A stretch of DNA of 64,000 nt, from NCBI RefSeq assembly GCF_030813695.1, contig NZ_JAUSVA010000002.1:5642001-5706000 (forward strand), given 5' to 3'. The notes under the pieces were generated by a model. That model did no database searches and was not told the origin of the DNA. It was given only the letters and a program-made list of their open reading frames with translations. Shown one piece after another: positions 16,304 to 24,684 of this stretch (positions within the stretch are counted from its first letter, which is position 1; each line of letters opens with the position of its first letter). The DNA is from Kitasatospora herbaricolor. GTDB taxonomy: Bacteria; Actinomycetota; Actinomycetes; Streptomycetales; Streptomycetaceae. The translations under genes and the position numbers were made by a program.

Positions 16304-16882
16304 GTGTCCGCCAACACCGCCAGCGAGAAGATGCGATCGATCGGAGTTGTCCAGGCCGGCGACCCAATCCTCACCGGACAGGCCCGACCCTTCGACCTTC
16401 CGACAGAGTCGGAGGACGTCCGCCGCGTGGTTGCCGAGCTCAACGCAGCCGCCGAGCGAGCTGCGGGCATCCACAACTTCAGCAAGGGCTTGGGCGTGGC
16501 AGCGCCCCAGATCGGCATCGACCGTGCGGCGGCCATCGCTCGCACCGCAGATGGCGAGACCATCACCCTGCTGAACCCGCGCGTGATCGAAGAGTCTACC
16601 GAGATCGACGAGCAGTACGAAGGCTGCTGGAGCTTCTTCGACGTTCGCGGCATGGTGCCGCGGCCGCGTGTCATCACGGTCGAGCACCAGGACATCGACG
16701 GCCAGCGCCGGATCACTATCTTCGAGGATGGCGTGGCCCGGCTTGTGGCTCATGAAATCGATCATCTTGAGGGCGTTCTTTACACGGCGAGAATGCGCGG
16801 CGGGGCTATGCCAATTCCCGTGTCCGAGTATCGGGGGACTGGAAAAAGCTGGGACTACGGCGAGGGATCGACGAGTCGCTAG
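16304..16882 (+). CDS. def: Accessory peptide deformylase
   Basis: 192 aa. Peptide deformylase removes the N-formyl group from new proteins. All three active-site motifs are intact: GLGVAAPQ (62-69), EGCWS (106-110) with the metal Cys, and HEIDH (150-154) with the metal His residues and catalytic Glu. GTG start with GAGGAG upstream. It is an extra copy carried by the element next to an XRE regulator; housekeeping def genes are expected elsewhere. Possible roles are resistance to deformylase inhibitors such as actinonin, or control of regulator processing. Those roles are inference. Confidence 0.9.
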   Translation: MSANTASEKMRSIGVVQAGDPILTGQARPFDLPTESEDVRRVVAELNAAAERAAGIHNFSKGLGVAAPQIGIDRAAAIARTADGETITLLNPRVIEESTEIDEQYEGCWSFFDVRGMVPRPRVITVEHQDIDGQRRITIFEDGVARLVAHEIDHLEGVLYTARMRGGAMPIPVSEYRGTGKSWDYGEGSTSR

Positions 16883-16924
16883 GTTTTTCGATGAGATCGG
16901 CTACCAGTGCCCAGCTCATCCGAT

Positions 16925-17869
16925 TTAGAGGTCCTCCATGAAGTCCAAAAGGGAGGCTCGACCATCGGCCTCAAAAAGCGGGTACTGGGGAAAGTGGAGC
17001 CCCGATGGATTGACGGTGGGGGATCCGTAGGCAGTGTGCACATTGATGCCATGGAATTCCAAGATGATCATATTGACTTCTAGGTCAAGGCATTCGGAAA
17101 GGGAGACGTGCTGCGGGTCTGGGAAATTATTCTTGAAGATGATGTTATATTTGGGCTGAAAGTGTCGAATTAGCCCAGCTTCCGCAATTGCCACACCTTC
17201 GTGGCCATTGAAGTCTTTATTGTTAATTACTTTTTTAAATATCCGGCTTAGGTGATTCATATCCTCCTCGTGTGACACGACGCCGGGGTCCGTTGGATGC
17301 ATGCTGGATAGGGTTGCAACGTCCGTGATGGCGCAGAGGGTCAGCCATGTTTCGCGGTCGGGTCGCTGTTCGGAGTAGATTTTTTGCAGCGTGCTATGAC
17401 TGCTGAGGCGGTCAAAGGCTTGCCGCTCGCCGGTTTTTCCGAAAGCCTGCCCAATGTAGAGGATCTCTTGCTGGGTCCACTCGGGCTTGACGCCGAGTGC
17501 GACCAGGAGGGTGTGCACGTTTCCGGTGATGATCGTTTCTCCCGTTGCGGCGTCCGCAAGGGAAAAATCCTCATAGGGGTACTCGGCATGCCAGGAGATC
17601 TCTCCGCTGAAGCCTTCGACGGTGCATGCAAAGCTGAATTCGTGTGGGTTGAATGCCCCCTCGACTTGCCTTCTCGCTGTGGCTTTGCAGATTCCATTGG
17701 CGATGGTGACCGACTCGGGAAGAATCGAGATTCGGTTCGCTTGGCTTACAACGTAAATATGGCAGGCGGGATCTCTGGGAACATCTGCAGTCTCCAGATC
17801 CTTTTGTCGCCCCACTAGCTGTGGACTAACGACAATCGTGAGGCCTACCTCTGTGCCGTACTTTCTCAC
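16925..17869 (-). CDS. Low-GC cargo protein with GIY-YIG nuclease-like residues
   Basis: 314 aa. The base composition is clearly lower in G+C than anything else in the window, indicating transfer. The C-terminal half carries EEILYIGQAFG (Tyr138-Ile-Gly140), Arg154 and His158 (FDRLSSHSTLQK), Glu230 (AIAEAGLIRHF) and Asn242 (QPKYN). These are the residue types and spacings of GIY-YIG nucleases. The N-terminal 125 residues are unassigned and could bind DNA or a partner. GTG start with a G-rich ribosome binding site. No methyltransferase lies beside it. A defence or restriction role is possible but unproven. Confidence 0.65.
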   Translation of the reverse strand: MRKYGTEVGLTIVVSPQLVGRQKDLETADVPRDPACHIYVVSQANRISILPESVTIANGICKATARRQVEGAFNPHEFSFACTVEGFSGEISWHAEYPYEDFSLADAATGETIITGNVHTLLVALGVKPEWTQQEILYIGQAFGKTGERQAFDRLSSHSTLQKIYSEQRPDRETWLTLCAITDVATLSSMHPTDPGVVSHEEDMNHLSRIFKKVINNKDFNGHEGVAIAEAGLIRHFQPKYNIIFKNNFPDPQHVSLSECLDLEVNMIILEFHGINVHTAYGSPTVNPSGLHFPQYPLFEADGRASLLDFMEDL

Positions 17870-17955
17870 GAACCCCCCTGTTCTGACAGTGGCTCATATC
17901 CTATCGGCTCATGTCGGCACTGGGCAGGGAGGCGAGCCTGCGACTGCAAGCGAGA

Positions 17956-17999
17956 GCCCAGGGACGGTCCTGGGAAGGATCCCGGGGCCGTCTCTGGGC
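17956..17999. terminator. 20-bp hairpin inside the right end of the element
   Basis: Two 20-base arms (17956-17975 and 17980-17999) pair fully as RNA, with three G-U wobbles, around a 4-base loop. It lies 106 bases beyond the mrp stop in the direction of mrp transcription, so it can replace the native mrp terminator that the insertion moved 9 kb away. It also shields the element from readthrough. Confidence 0.7.
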
Positions 18000-18104
18000 C
18001 GTGTGAGGTCAACCAGCGCCAAGCAACAGTGACAACTGGCGACGGGATAGGGGCTGGCCAGCGCACCGGAGCTATCCCCGGCCGCTGACCAGCCCGCTAC
18101 CCGA

Positions 18105-18117
18105 TCAGAACTTGTTC
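18105..18117 (-). repeat. right attachment site (attR core) within mrp
   Basis: TCAGAACTTGTTC, identical to 8945-8957. On the minus strand it gives the terminal Asn-Lys-Phe-stop of Mrp, so integration regenerates the gene end exactly. Confidence 0.8.
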
Positions 18118-19265
18118 TTCGGGGTGAGCCCCAGCGAGAGACCGGACAGGCCGCGCTGGCGGCCGCCCAGCTTTCCGGCGACGGAGCGCAGGGCGGCGCC
18201 GGCGGGGGAGTCGGGGGCCGCGAGGACCACCGGGGTGCCGTCGTCGCCGCCCTCGCGCAGGCGGACGTCGATCGGGATCGAGCCGAGGACGGGGACGGTC
18301 GCGCCGACCGAGCGGGTGAGCGCGTCGGCGACGGTCTGGCCGCCGCCGGTGCCGAACACGTCGATCATCTCGTCGCAGTGCGGGCACGGCATGCCGGACA
18401 TGTTCTCGATCACGCCGACGATCTTCTGGTGGGTCTGCAGCGCGATGGTGCCGGCCCGCTCGGCGACCTCGGCGGCGGCCATCTGGGGGGTGGTGACGAT
18501 CAGGATCTCGGCGTTGGGCACCAGCTGGGCCACCGAGATCGCGATGTCGCCGGTGCCCGGCGGCAGGTCGAGCAGCAGGACGTCCAGGTCGCCCCAGTAC
18601 ACGTCGGCCAGGAACTGCTGGAGCGCGCGGTGCAGCATCGGGCCGCGCCAGACCACCGGGGCGTTGCCCGGGGTGAACATGCCGATCGAGATCACCTTCA
18701 CGCCGTGCGAGGACGGCGGCATGATCATGTCCTGGACCTGGGTGGGACGGCCCTCGACACCCAGCATCCGCGGCACGCTGTGGCCGTAGATGTCGGCGTC
18801 GACCACCGCGACCTTGAGGCCGTCGGCGGCCATCGCGGCGGCCAGGTTGACCGTCACGGAGGACTTGCCGACGCCGCCCTTGCCGGACGCGACCGCGTAC
18901 ACCCGCGTCAGCGTGCCCGGCTTGGCGAACGGGATCTCCCGCTCGGGAGCCCCGCCGCGCAGCAGGGTGGAGAGCTCCTTGCGCTGCTCGTCGCTCATCA
19001 CGTCGAGCTCGACCTCGACGGCGGTGACGCCGGGGACGGCGGCGACCGCCTCGGTCACCCGGGTGGTGATGGTCTCGCGCATCGGACAGCCGGAGACGGT
19101 CAGGTAGACCGCGACGCGCACCGCGCCGTCCTCGGCGATCTCGACCGATTTCACCATGCCGATCTCGGTGATCGGTCGGTTGATCTCCGGGTCGTTCACG
19201 GTTGCCAGCGCCGCCCGTACGGACTCGTCCGTGACGCCGGCCGCAACCTCTGTCTCGTTGGCCAT
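18105..19265 (-). CDS. mrp: Mrp/NBP35-family iron-sulfur cluster carrier ATPase
   Basis: 386 aa. An N-terminal DUF59/FeS-assembly P domain (about 10-90) precedes a P-loop ATPase with the deviant Walker A ASGKGGVGKSS (127-136), DADIYGHS and LPPGTGD. The cluster-binding CPHC pair is at Cys294 and Cys297. Mrp proteins carry and insert [4Fe-4S] clusters in the cytoplasm. The ATG at 19265 is chosen because the frame beyond it is Arg-rich and unconserved. Its last three codons and stop are the integration core of the neighbouring element, so the protein is unchanged. Confidence 0.93.
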   Translation of the reverse strand: MANETEVAAGVTDESVRAALATVNDPEINRPITEIGMVKSVEIAEDGAVRVAVYLTVSGCPMRETITTRVTEAVAAVPGVTAVEVELDVMSDEQRKELSTLLRGGAPEREIPFAKPGTLTRVYAVASGKGGVGKSSVTVNLAAAMAADGLKVAVVDADIYGHSVPRMLGVEGRPTQVQDMIMPPSSHGVKVISIGMFTPGNAPVVWRGPMLHRALQQFLADVYWGDLDVLLLDLPPGTGDIAISVAQLVPNAEILIVTTPQMAAAEVAERAGTIALQTHQKIVGVIENMSGMPCPHCDEMIDVFGTGGGQTVADALTRSVGATVPVLGSIPIDVRLREGGDDGTPVVLAAPDSPAGAALRSVAGKLGGRQRGLSGLSLGLTPKNKF

Positions 19266-19322
19266 GCCTTGATGGTACGGCGCGCCGCGGCGGCGCCCGA
19301 CTCGCCGGTAGCGTGCCACCGG

Positions 19323-19958
19323 TCACAGCAGTTCGGAGGGCTCCCGGCGCTCGTCGATCTCCTTGAGCAGCGACTGCAGCTCGGAGCGGATGAAGTCGCG
19401 GGTGGCGACCTCGCCGAGGCCCTGGCGCAGGGCGGCCACCTCGCGGGTGAGGTACTCGGTGTCGGCGATGTTGCGCTCGCTGCGGGCGCGGTCCTGCTCC
19501 ATGTTGACGCGGTCGCGGTCGTCCTGGCGGTTCTGCGCCAGCAGGATCAGCGGCGCCGCGTAGGAGGCCTGCAGCGAGAGCATCAGGGTGAGGAAGATGA
19601 ACGGGTAGTCGTCGAAGCGCCAGGCGACCGGGCCCACCGTGTTCCAGCCGACCCAGACGATGACCACCACCGTCATCCAGACGATGAACCGGCCGGTGCC
19701 GAGGAAGCGCGCGATCCGCTCGGAGAGCTTGCCGAACGCCTCCGGGTCGTACGCGGGCAGCGTGATGAGGCCCGGCCGGGCGGTCCGCGGCTGGTCCAGC
19801 CGGCTGCGCGCGGCGGTGCCGCTGCTGCCGCTCTCGGTGCGCTGCATCCGGCTGCCTTCGCGGGCGCGCTTCTCGCGCAACTGGCGCAGGTGCCGGAGCT
19901 CGCCCTGGAGGCGCTGGCGCGGCGTGTCCTCCCGCCGGCCCTTGCGGTCAGCGTCCAC
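19323..19958 (-). CDS. DUF1003 membrane protein
   Basis: 211 aa. The basic N-terminal third is cytoplasmic, then two membrane helices at about 92-112 and 120-142 (FIVWMTVVVIVWVGWN, FIFLTLMLSLQASYAAPLILL). The DUF1003 signature AQNRQDDRDR follows, then a C-terminal coiled coil. Function is unknown. The GTG start lies inside the end of the upstream CBS gene (11-base overlap), so the two are coupled; the pair is likewise adjacent in mycobacteria as I recall. A magnesium-related role is only suggested by context. Confidence 0.88.
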   Translation of the reverse strand: MDADRKGRREDTPRQRLQGELRHLRQLREKRAREGSRMQRTESGSSGTAARSRLDQPRTARPGLITLPAYDPEAFGKLSERIARFLGTGRFIVWMTVVVIVWVGWNTVGPVAWRFDDYPFIFLTLMLSLQASYAAPLILLAQNRQDDRDRVNMEQDRARSERNIADTEYLTREVAALRQGLGEVATRDFIRSELQSLLKEIDERREPSELL

Positions 19959-21282
19959 CGGTGGCCTGCCTCTCGTGGTCCCGGTCGCCGTACGTCCCGT
20001 GGTCGTCCACGCCGCCGTACGTCCCGTCGTCGGGGGTGTGCAGGGCGGCGTCGCGCCAGTCGTCCGGCAGCAGGTGGTCCAGCACGTCGTCGACGGTGAC
20101 CGCGCCCAGCAGGTGGTCCGACTCGTCGACGACGGGGGCGGCGACCATGTTGTACGTCGCCAGGTAGCTGGTGATGAGGGAGAGCGGGGTGTCCGGCGGC
20201 AGCGGGTCCAGGTCGTCGTCCACCAGCGAGCCGACCAGCGTGTACGGGGGCTCGCGGAGCAGCCGCTGGAAGTGCACGGTGCCCAGGTACTTGCCGGTCG
20301 GGGTCTCGCTCGGGGCCCGGCAGACGAAGACCTGTGCGGCCAGGGCCGGCTTGTTGTCGGCGATCCGCACCAGCGCGAGGGCCTCGGCGACGGTGGCGTC
20401 CGGCTCCAGCACGATCGGCTCGGTGGTCATCAGACCGCCGGCGGTGTTCTCCTCGTAGGTCAGCAGCCGGCGCACCGGGGCGGCCTCGTCCGGCTCCATC
20501 AGCTGGAGCAGCCGCTCGGCCTCGTCGCCGGGCAGTTCGGAGAGCAGGTCGGCGGCGTCGTCCGGGTCCATCGCCTCCAGCACGTCGGCGGCCCGCTCGT
20601 CCTTCAGCTTGCCGATGATCTCGACCTGGTCGTCCTCCGGGAGCTCCTCCAGGACGTCGGCGAGCCGCTCGTCGTCGAGGGCGGCGGCCACCTCGGCGCG
20701 GCGCTTGGCGGACAGGTGGTGCATCACGTTGGCGAGGTCGGCCGGGCGGAGCTGGTCGAAGGTGGCGAGCAGGTTGGCGGCGCCCTGGTCCTCCTCGGCG
20801 AGTGAGAAGCCGGTGACGTCGTGCCAGTCCAGGGTGAGGGTCTCGCCCTTGGCCTTGCGCAGCCGGCTGGGCCGGCCGACCTGGACGAAGACCTTGCTGA
20901 TCTCCCACTCGCGGACCCGGGTCTGCACCATCGCCACGTCCAGGACGGTGACCTCCTCCTGCGTCCTGGTGCGCACCACGCGGCGGTCCAGGAGTTCGGC
21001 GAGGACGAGGGTCTCGGAGGGGCGCTGCTCGAAGCGGCGCATGTTGATCACGCCGGTGGTGAGCACCTGGCCGGACTCCAGGCTGGTGATCCGGGTCATC
21101 GGCAGGAAGATCCGGCGCCGGCCGACCACCTCCACGACCAGCCCGAGCACCCGGGGCGGCCGTCCGCCGATCCGCAGCGAGACCACCACGTCCCGGACCC
21201 GGCCGACCTGGTCGGCGTTGGGGTCGAAGACCGCCACGCCCGAGAGGTGGGAGATGAAGACCCGGCTGCCTGCCCCTGCCAT
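19948..21282 (-). CDS. MgtE N-domain and CBS-domain protein without a transporter domain
   Basis: 444 aa. Order: PRC-barrel-like part (about 1-110), MgtE intracellular N domain (about 150-290; repeated EVAAALDDERLADVLEELP-type helices) and a pair of CBS domains (about 295-420). No membrane helices follow, so this is only the magnesium-sensing portion of an MgtE channel. It may act as a soluble Mg or nucleotide sensor for a partner such as the DUF1003 protein. ATG with GAGGAG upstream. Confidence 0.88.
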   Translation of the reverse strand: MAGAGSRVFISHLSGVAVFDPNADQVGRVRDVVVSLRIGGRPPRVLGLVVEVVGRRRIFLPMTRITSLESGQVLTTGVINMRRFEQRPSETLVLAELLDRRVVRTRTQEEVTVLDVAMVQTRVREWEISKVFVQVGRPSRLRKAKGETLTLDWHDVTGFSLAEEDQGAANLLATFDQLRPADLANVMHHLSAKRRAEVAAALDDERLADVLEELPEDDQVEIIGKLKDERAADVLEAMDPDDAADLLSELPGDEAERLLQLMEPDEAAPVRRLLTYEENTAGGLMTTEPIVLEPDATVAEALALVRIADNKPALAAQVFVCRAPSETPTGKYLGTVHFQRLLREPPYTLVGSLVDDDLDPLPPDTPLSLITSYLATYNMVAAPVVDESDHLLGAVTVDDVLDHLLPDDWRDAALHTPDDGTYGGVDDHGTYGDRDHERQATGGR

Positions 21283-21500
21283 GGCTCCTCGACTCCCTCG
21301 CTGCCCGTGCGGCGCCCACCCTGACGCCCGCGGCCAAGGCTACCCGGGCGGGCGGGGCGCAGCCCGCCGAGCCACGGCCCGGTGGTGGCGGCCCGGCGGT
21401 GACCGCGTTGGTGGTGACGGCGCGGCGGCGGCCGTCGTGGCTCGGGCCGGGTGGTGACGGGGCGCCACCCCGGGGTGCGATGGCGGGGCGTCCGCCGGGG

Positions 21501-22061
21501 TCAGCGCCCCCGGCGCCGGAGCAGCAGCTTGGGCAGGCCGGCCGGCATGGGCAGCCGGGTGGTGACCGGCGAGGGCATCGGTGCGGCGGCCAGCGAGCCC
21601 TCCGGCATCGAGCCGGGCTGCTCGGTGAGTTGCCGTCCCTCGGCGCCGGCCGGCTCCAGCCGCAGCACCCGGCACTCGCGGGCCCAGCGGTCGGCGATGG
21701 TGTCGGTGTCGGGCGCGTTCAGCCGCTTGCCCTTGAGCTCCTCGACCGCGCCGAGCCAGCCCTCGCTGCCGGGCGCGAGTTCGGCGACCCGGGCGGTCCA
21801 GCCGGTGAGCCGGCCCCACTTGTCCTTGCTGCGGACGGTCACCTCGGCGGCGCCGCCGGCGGTGAGACCGTGCAGCGGCTGCTCGCCGCCGTCGCCGACC
21901 ACCACCACCGCGCCGTCGTACCAGGCGTGCCACAGGGCCCGGCTCTGCTGCTGCCCTTCGGCGCGGACCCAGAGCAGCCCGGACTTCTTCGCGGCCTCCT
22001 CCAGGAGGGCCCGGTCCAGGAAGTCGGCGGCGGTCGCGGCGGCGGCAGGCGTGCGGTCCAT
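21501..22061 (-). CDS. Conserved actinobacterial protein, unknown function
   Basis: 186 aa, soluble. Contains LWVRAEGQQQSRALWHAWYDGAV with a following VVGDGGEQPL, a pattern slightly reminiscent of FMN-binding split-barrel proteins, then WARECRVLRLEP. The last 40 residues are Pro/Met-rich and end in RRRGR. No catalytic motif is recognised. ATG at 22061. The 21283-21500 gap downstream of it is G+C-rich with short GGTGGTGACGG repeats and no gene. Confidence 0.75.
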   Translation of the reverse strand: MDRTPAAAATAADFLDRALLEEAAKKSGLLWVRAEGQQQSRALWHAWYDGAVVVVGDGGEQPLHGLTAGGAAEVTVRSKDKWGRLTGWTARVAELAPGSEGWLGAVEELKGKRLNAPDTDTIADRWARECRVLRLEPAGAEGRQLTEQPGSMPEGSLAAAPMPSPVTTRLPMPAGLPKLLLRRRGR

Positions 22062-22219
22062 GGCGGACAGCGTACGGCCTGGTGCCCACCGGGTGTCTCA
22101 GCGGTCAGGACGACAGTTCCGTCCGGCCGGAAAGGGCCTTACCTTGGTGACGTCCGGCCGACCGCCGGCCCCGTCACCCGCGACCACCCACCGCGCGGCC
22201 AGACCACCAGAGGAGAGCC

Positions 22220-23155
22220 GTGCCAGCCGTCCGGTCCGACGCCGCCGACACCGCCGTTCCCGTCACCACCGCCACCGCGCCGGGCCGCCACCCCCTGCCC
22301 AGGACCGACCTGCTGCTGCTCGCCGTCTCGATCGGCGGCATCTCGCTCTCCGCCCCGCTGATCAGCGCGACCGCCGCGCCCGCGCTGGCGATCGCGCTCT
22401 GGCGCAACCTGATGTCGGTCGGTGTGCTGGGCCCGTACGCCCTGCTGCGCCACCGGGCCGAGCTGCGGGGGATCGGCCGCCGGGCGCTGCTGCTCGCGAT
22501 GGCGGCGGGGGCGCTGCTGGCGGTGCACTTCGCGCTCTGGATGCCCAGCCTGCGGATGACCTCGGTCGCCTCGGCGACGGCGCTGGTGACCACCACGCCG
22601 CTCTGGACGATCCTGCTGATGCGGGTGTTCGGGGTCCGCGCACCGCGCCTGGTGTGGGCGGGCATGTGCGTGGCCTTCGCCGGCGTCCTGGTGCTCACCG
22701 GCGTCGACCTCTCCCTCTCCCCGCGGGCGCTGCTCGGCGACGCGCTGGCGCTGGGCGCGGGGCTCGCCGCGGCGGGGTACGTGCTGCTGGGCGCGGAGGT
22801 CCGCAAGAGTGTCAGTACGACGGCGTACACGCTGGTCTGCTACGCGACCACGTCGGTCGTCCTGCTGGCGATCTGCCTGGTGGCGGGGACCCCGCTGGCC
22901 GGCTGGTCCGGCGGGGTGTGGTGGCAGATCGTGGCGCTGATGGTGAGTGCGCAACTGCTCGGCCACTCGCTGAGCAACCGGGTGGTGAACACCCTCGGCC
23001 CGTCGGTGACGTCCACGGCGATCCTGCTGGAGACGCCGGGCGCCGCGCTGATCGCCGCCCTCTGGCTGGGCCAGTGGCCGCCGGTGGCCGCCTACCCGGC
23101 GGTGGCGCTGATCCTGCTGGGGCTGGTGCTGGTGGCCCGCGGCGGCCGGCGCTGA
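22220..23155 (+). CDS. EamA/DMT-superfamily transporter
   Basis: 311 aa with about ten membrane helices in two EamA repeats, beginning LLLLAVSIGGISLSAPLISA and ending AAYPAVALILLGLVLVARGG. The family exports small metabolites; the substrate cannot be told. GTG start with GAGGAG six bases upstream. It is divergent from the 21501 gene and convergent with corA, with two tandem hairpins between. Confidence 0.88.
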   Translation: MPAVRSDAADTAVPVTTATAPGRHPLPRTDLLLLAVSIGGISLSAPLISATAAPALAIALWRNLMSVGVLGPYALLRHRAELRGIGRRALLLAMAAGALLAVHFALWMPSLRMTSVASATALVTTTPLWTILLMRVFGVRAPRLVWAGMCVAFAGVLVLTGVDLSLSPRALLGDALALGAGLAAAGYVLLGAEVRKSVSTTAYTLVCYATTSVVLLAICLVAGTPLAGWSGGVWWQIVALMVSAQLLGHSLSNRVVNTLGPSVTSTAILLETPGAALIAALWLGQWPPVAAYPAVALILLGLVLVARGGRR

Positions 23156-23210
23156 GCCGCCGCACCGATCCCGGAGGACATCGGCCGGGCTGCCGCTGCC
23201 GCCCCGGACG

Positions 23211-23264
23211 GCCGGGCGCGGCGGGTCCGCGCCCGGCGCCGGACGGCGGCGCGCCGTCCGGCGC
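23211..23264. terminator. tandem hairpins between the EamA gene and corA
   Basis: A 10-bp stem (23211-23220 with 23228-23237) runs into a 13-bp stem (23236-23248 with 23252-23264). The second ends two bases before the corA stop codon, so both convergent genes can use them. Confidence 0.7.
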
Positions 23265-23266
23265 GG

Positions 23267-24400
23267 CTACAGCCAGCCGTTGCGGCGGAAGCCCCGGTAC
23301 ATCCCGACGCAGATGGTCGCCACACCGAGCAGCACCATCGGATAGCCGTACTTGTGGTGCAGCTCGGGCATGTAGTCGAAGTTCATCCCGTACACGCCGG
23401 TGATCATGGTGGGCACGGCGAAGATGGCCGCCCACGCGGTGATCTTGCGCATGTCCTCGTTCTGCGCCACCGAGACCTGCGCCAGGTTGGCCTGGAGCAG
23501 CGAGTTCAGCAACTCGTCGAAGCCGTGCACCTGCTCGGTCACCCGGGCCAGGTGGTCGGCGACGTCCCGGAAGTACTTCTGGATGTCCGGGTCGACCAGC
23601 CGCTGGAGCGGCTCGGAGAGCTGCTGCATCGGCCGCAGCAGCGGGGTCACCGCCCGCTTGAACTCCAGCACCTCGCGCTTGAGCTGGTAGACCCGGCCGA
23701 CGTCGGTGCCCTTGCCGCCCTTGTTGGCGAAGACGTCGAACTCGATCTCGTCCACGTCGCTCTGCAGCCGGTTGGCGACCTCCAGGTAGTTGTCCACCAC
23801 GTGGTCGGCGATCGCGTGCAGCACGGCGGACGGGCCCTTGGCGAGCAGCGCGGTGCCGTCCGCGCCGTCGACGTCCTGCTCCATCCGCCGGCGCAGCTCC
23901 TGCAGCGAGCTGTGCCCGCCGTGCCGGACGGTGATCACGAAGTCCTGGCCGGCGAAGACCATCAGCTCACCGGTCTCGACCACCTCGCTGGTCGGGGTGA
24001 GCTGGTCGTGCTCGACGTAGCGGATGGTCTTGAAGACGGCGAACAGCACGTCGTCGTAGCGCTCGACCTTGGGGCGCTGGTGCGCGTGCACCGCGTCCTC
24101 GACGGCCAGCGGGTGCAGGCCGAAGCGCTGCGCGATGCCCTCGAACTCGGCCTCGGTCGGCTCGTGCAGTCCGATCCAGCTGAACGAACCCGGGGTGCCC
24201 TGGAGCTGCTTGGCGGCCTTGACCCGGCGGGCGGCCTCGCGCGGGCTGCAGGTCTCGCCGTGCCGCTTGCCGTCCTGGTAGACCGCGCAGTCGACGACCG
24301 CCGAGGGCGACTGGCCGGGGTGGATCGAGTCGTACGCGTCGTCGCCCGGGCGGCGGCGGTGCGGACGGACGGCGGCACGCAGGTTGTTGATCATCGACAT
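23267..24400 (-). CDS. corA: CorA family magnesium/cobalt channel
   Basis: 377 aa. A long cytoplasmic funnel domain is followed by two C-terminal membrane helices, the first ending in the diagnostic YGMNF (about residue 340) and the second FRRNGWL at the end. CorA takes up Mg2+ as a pentamer. ATG at 24400 with GGAG upstream. The 5' region is long and contains a small open frame with a very strong ribosome binding site (24604-24684), which may regulate expression. Neighbouring MgtE-N/CBS and DUF1003 genes fit a magnesium theme. Confidence 0.93.
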   Translation of the reverse strand: MSMINNLRAAVRPHRRRPGDDAYDSIHPGQSPSAVVDCAVYQDGKRHGETCSPREAARRVKAAKQLQGTPGSFSWIGLHEPTEAEFEGIAQRFGLHPLAVEDAVHAHQRPKVERYDDVLFAVFKTIRYVEHDQLTPTSEVVETGELMVFAGQDFVITVRHGGHSSLQELRRRMEQDVDGADGTALLAKGPSAVLHAIADHVVDNYLEVANRLQSDVDEIEFDVFANKGGKGTDVGRVYQLKREVLEFKRAVTPLLRPMQQLSEPLQRLVDPDIQKYFRDVADHLARVTEQVHGFDELLNSLLQANLAQVSVAQNEDMRKITAWAAIFAVPTMITGVYGMNFDYMPELHHKYGYPMVLLGVATICVGMYRGFRRNGWL

Positions 24401-24603
24401 GGCAGGCTCCTTGGGCAGGAGCCGTCGCACGGCGGCACGTCGGAGGGGCCGTGGTGCGGCGGCGAGGAACACCGATGGAATCCGGTGCCTGCGGTCGGCC
24501 CTCGGCCTTGCTGGGGCGCGATGCGGGACGACGAGGCTCCGGGGAGGGTGCTCTCCCGGCCCGATGTGACGCCGCCTCAGTCACCTCGGCAGACGCAGCT
24601 GTT

Positions 24604-24684
24604 TCAGCTGGAGAGGTGAGGGGTACGGGGAAGGCGTCCGGGCCGGGTAGAGCTGCCGGTACTGCATGGTCGGCTGGTATCCAC
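24604..24684 (-). CDS. possible 26-aa leader peptide upstream of corA
   Basis: A GTG at 24684 lies 6 bases after AAGGAGGTG (24691-24699), close to a perfect anti-16S match. The frame runs 26 codons, rich in Ser, Thr, Arg and Pro, to a TGA. It ends about 200 bases before corA. No homologue is known to me. It may be a translated attenuator like Salmonella mgtL, or chance. Confidence 0.4.
   Translation of the reverse strand: MDTSRPCSTGSSTRPGRLPRTPHLSS

Larger units (their letters stand above)
8945..18117. mobile_element. 9.2-kb integrative element inserted in the 3' end of mrp
   Basis: Bounded by the 13-bp direct repeat TCAGAACTTGTTC. Gene order from the left: integrase, excisionase-like HTH, repeat-rich gap, DUF3987 protein, second gap, HTH protein, unknown protein (all leftward), then GntR regulator, XRE regulator and peptide deformylase (rightward), and a GIY-YIG-like gene (leftward). 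Integrase, Xis, Rep-type protein and a GntR repressor recall actinomycete integrative elements of the pSAM2 class. There is no FtsK/TraB-like translocase and no Spd gene, so it should be non-self-transmissible. Right-arm base composition differs from the chromosome. The host gene stays intact because the core restores its last codons. Confidence 0.82.

Noticed and set aside
15443..16765. A 440-codon minus-strand frame opposite the XRE and deformylase genes
   Set aside because: The plus-strand genes have intact HTH and HEXXH motifs; the antisense frame is a shadow.
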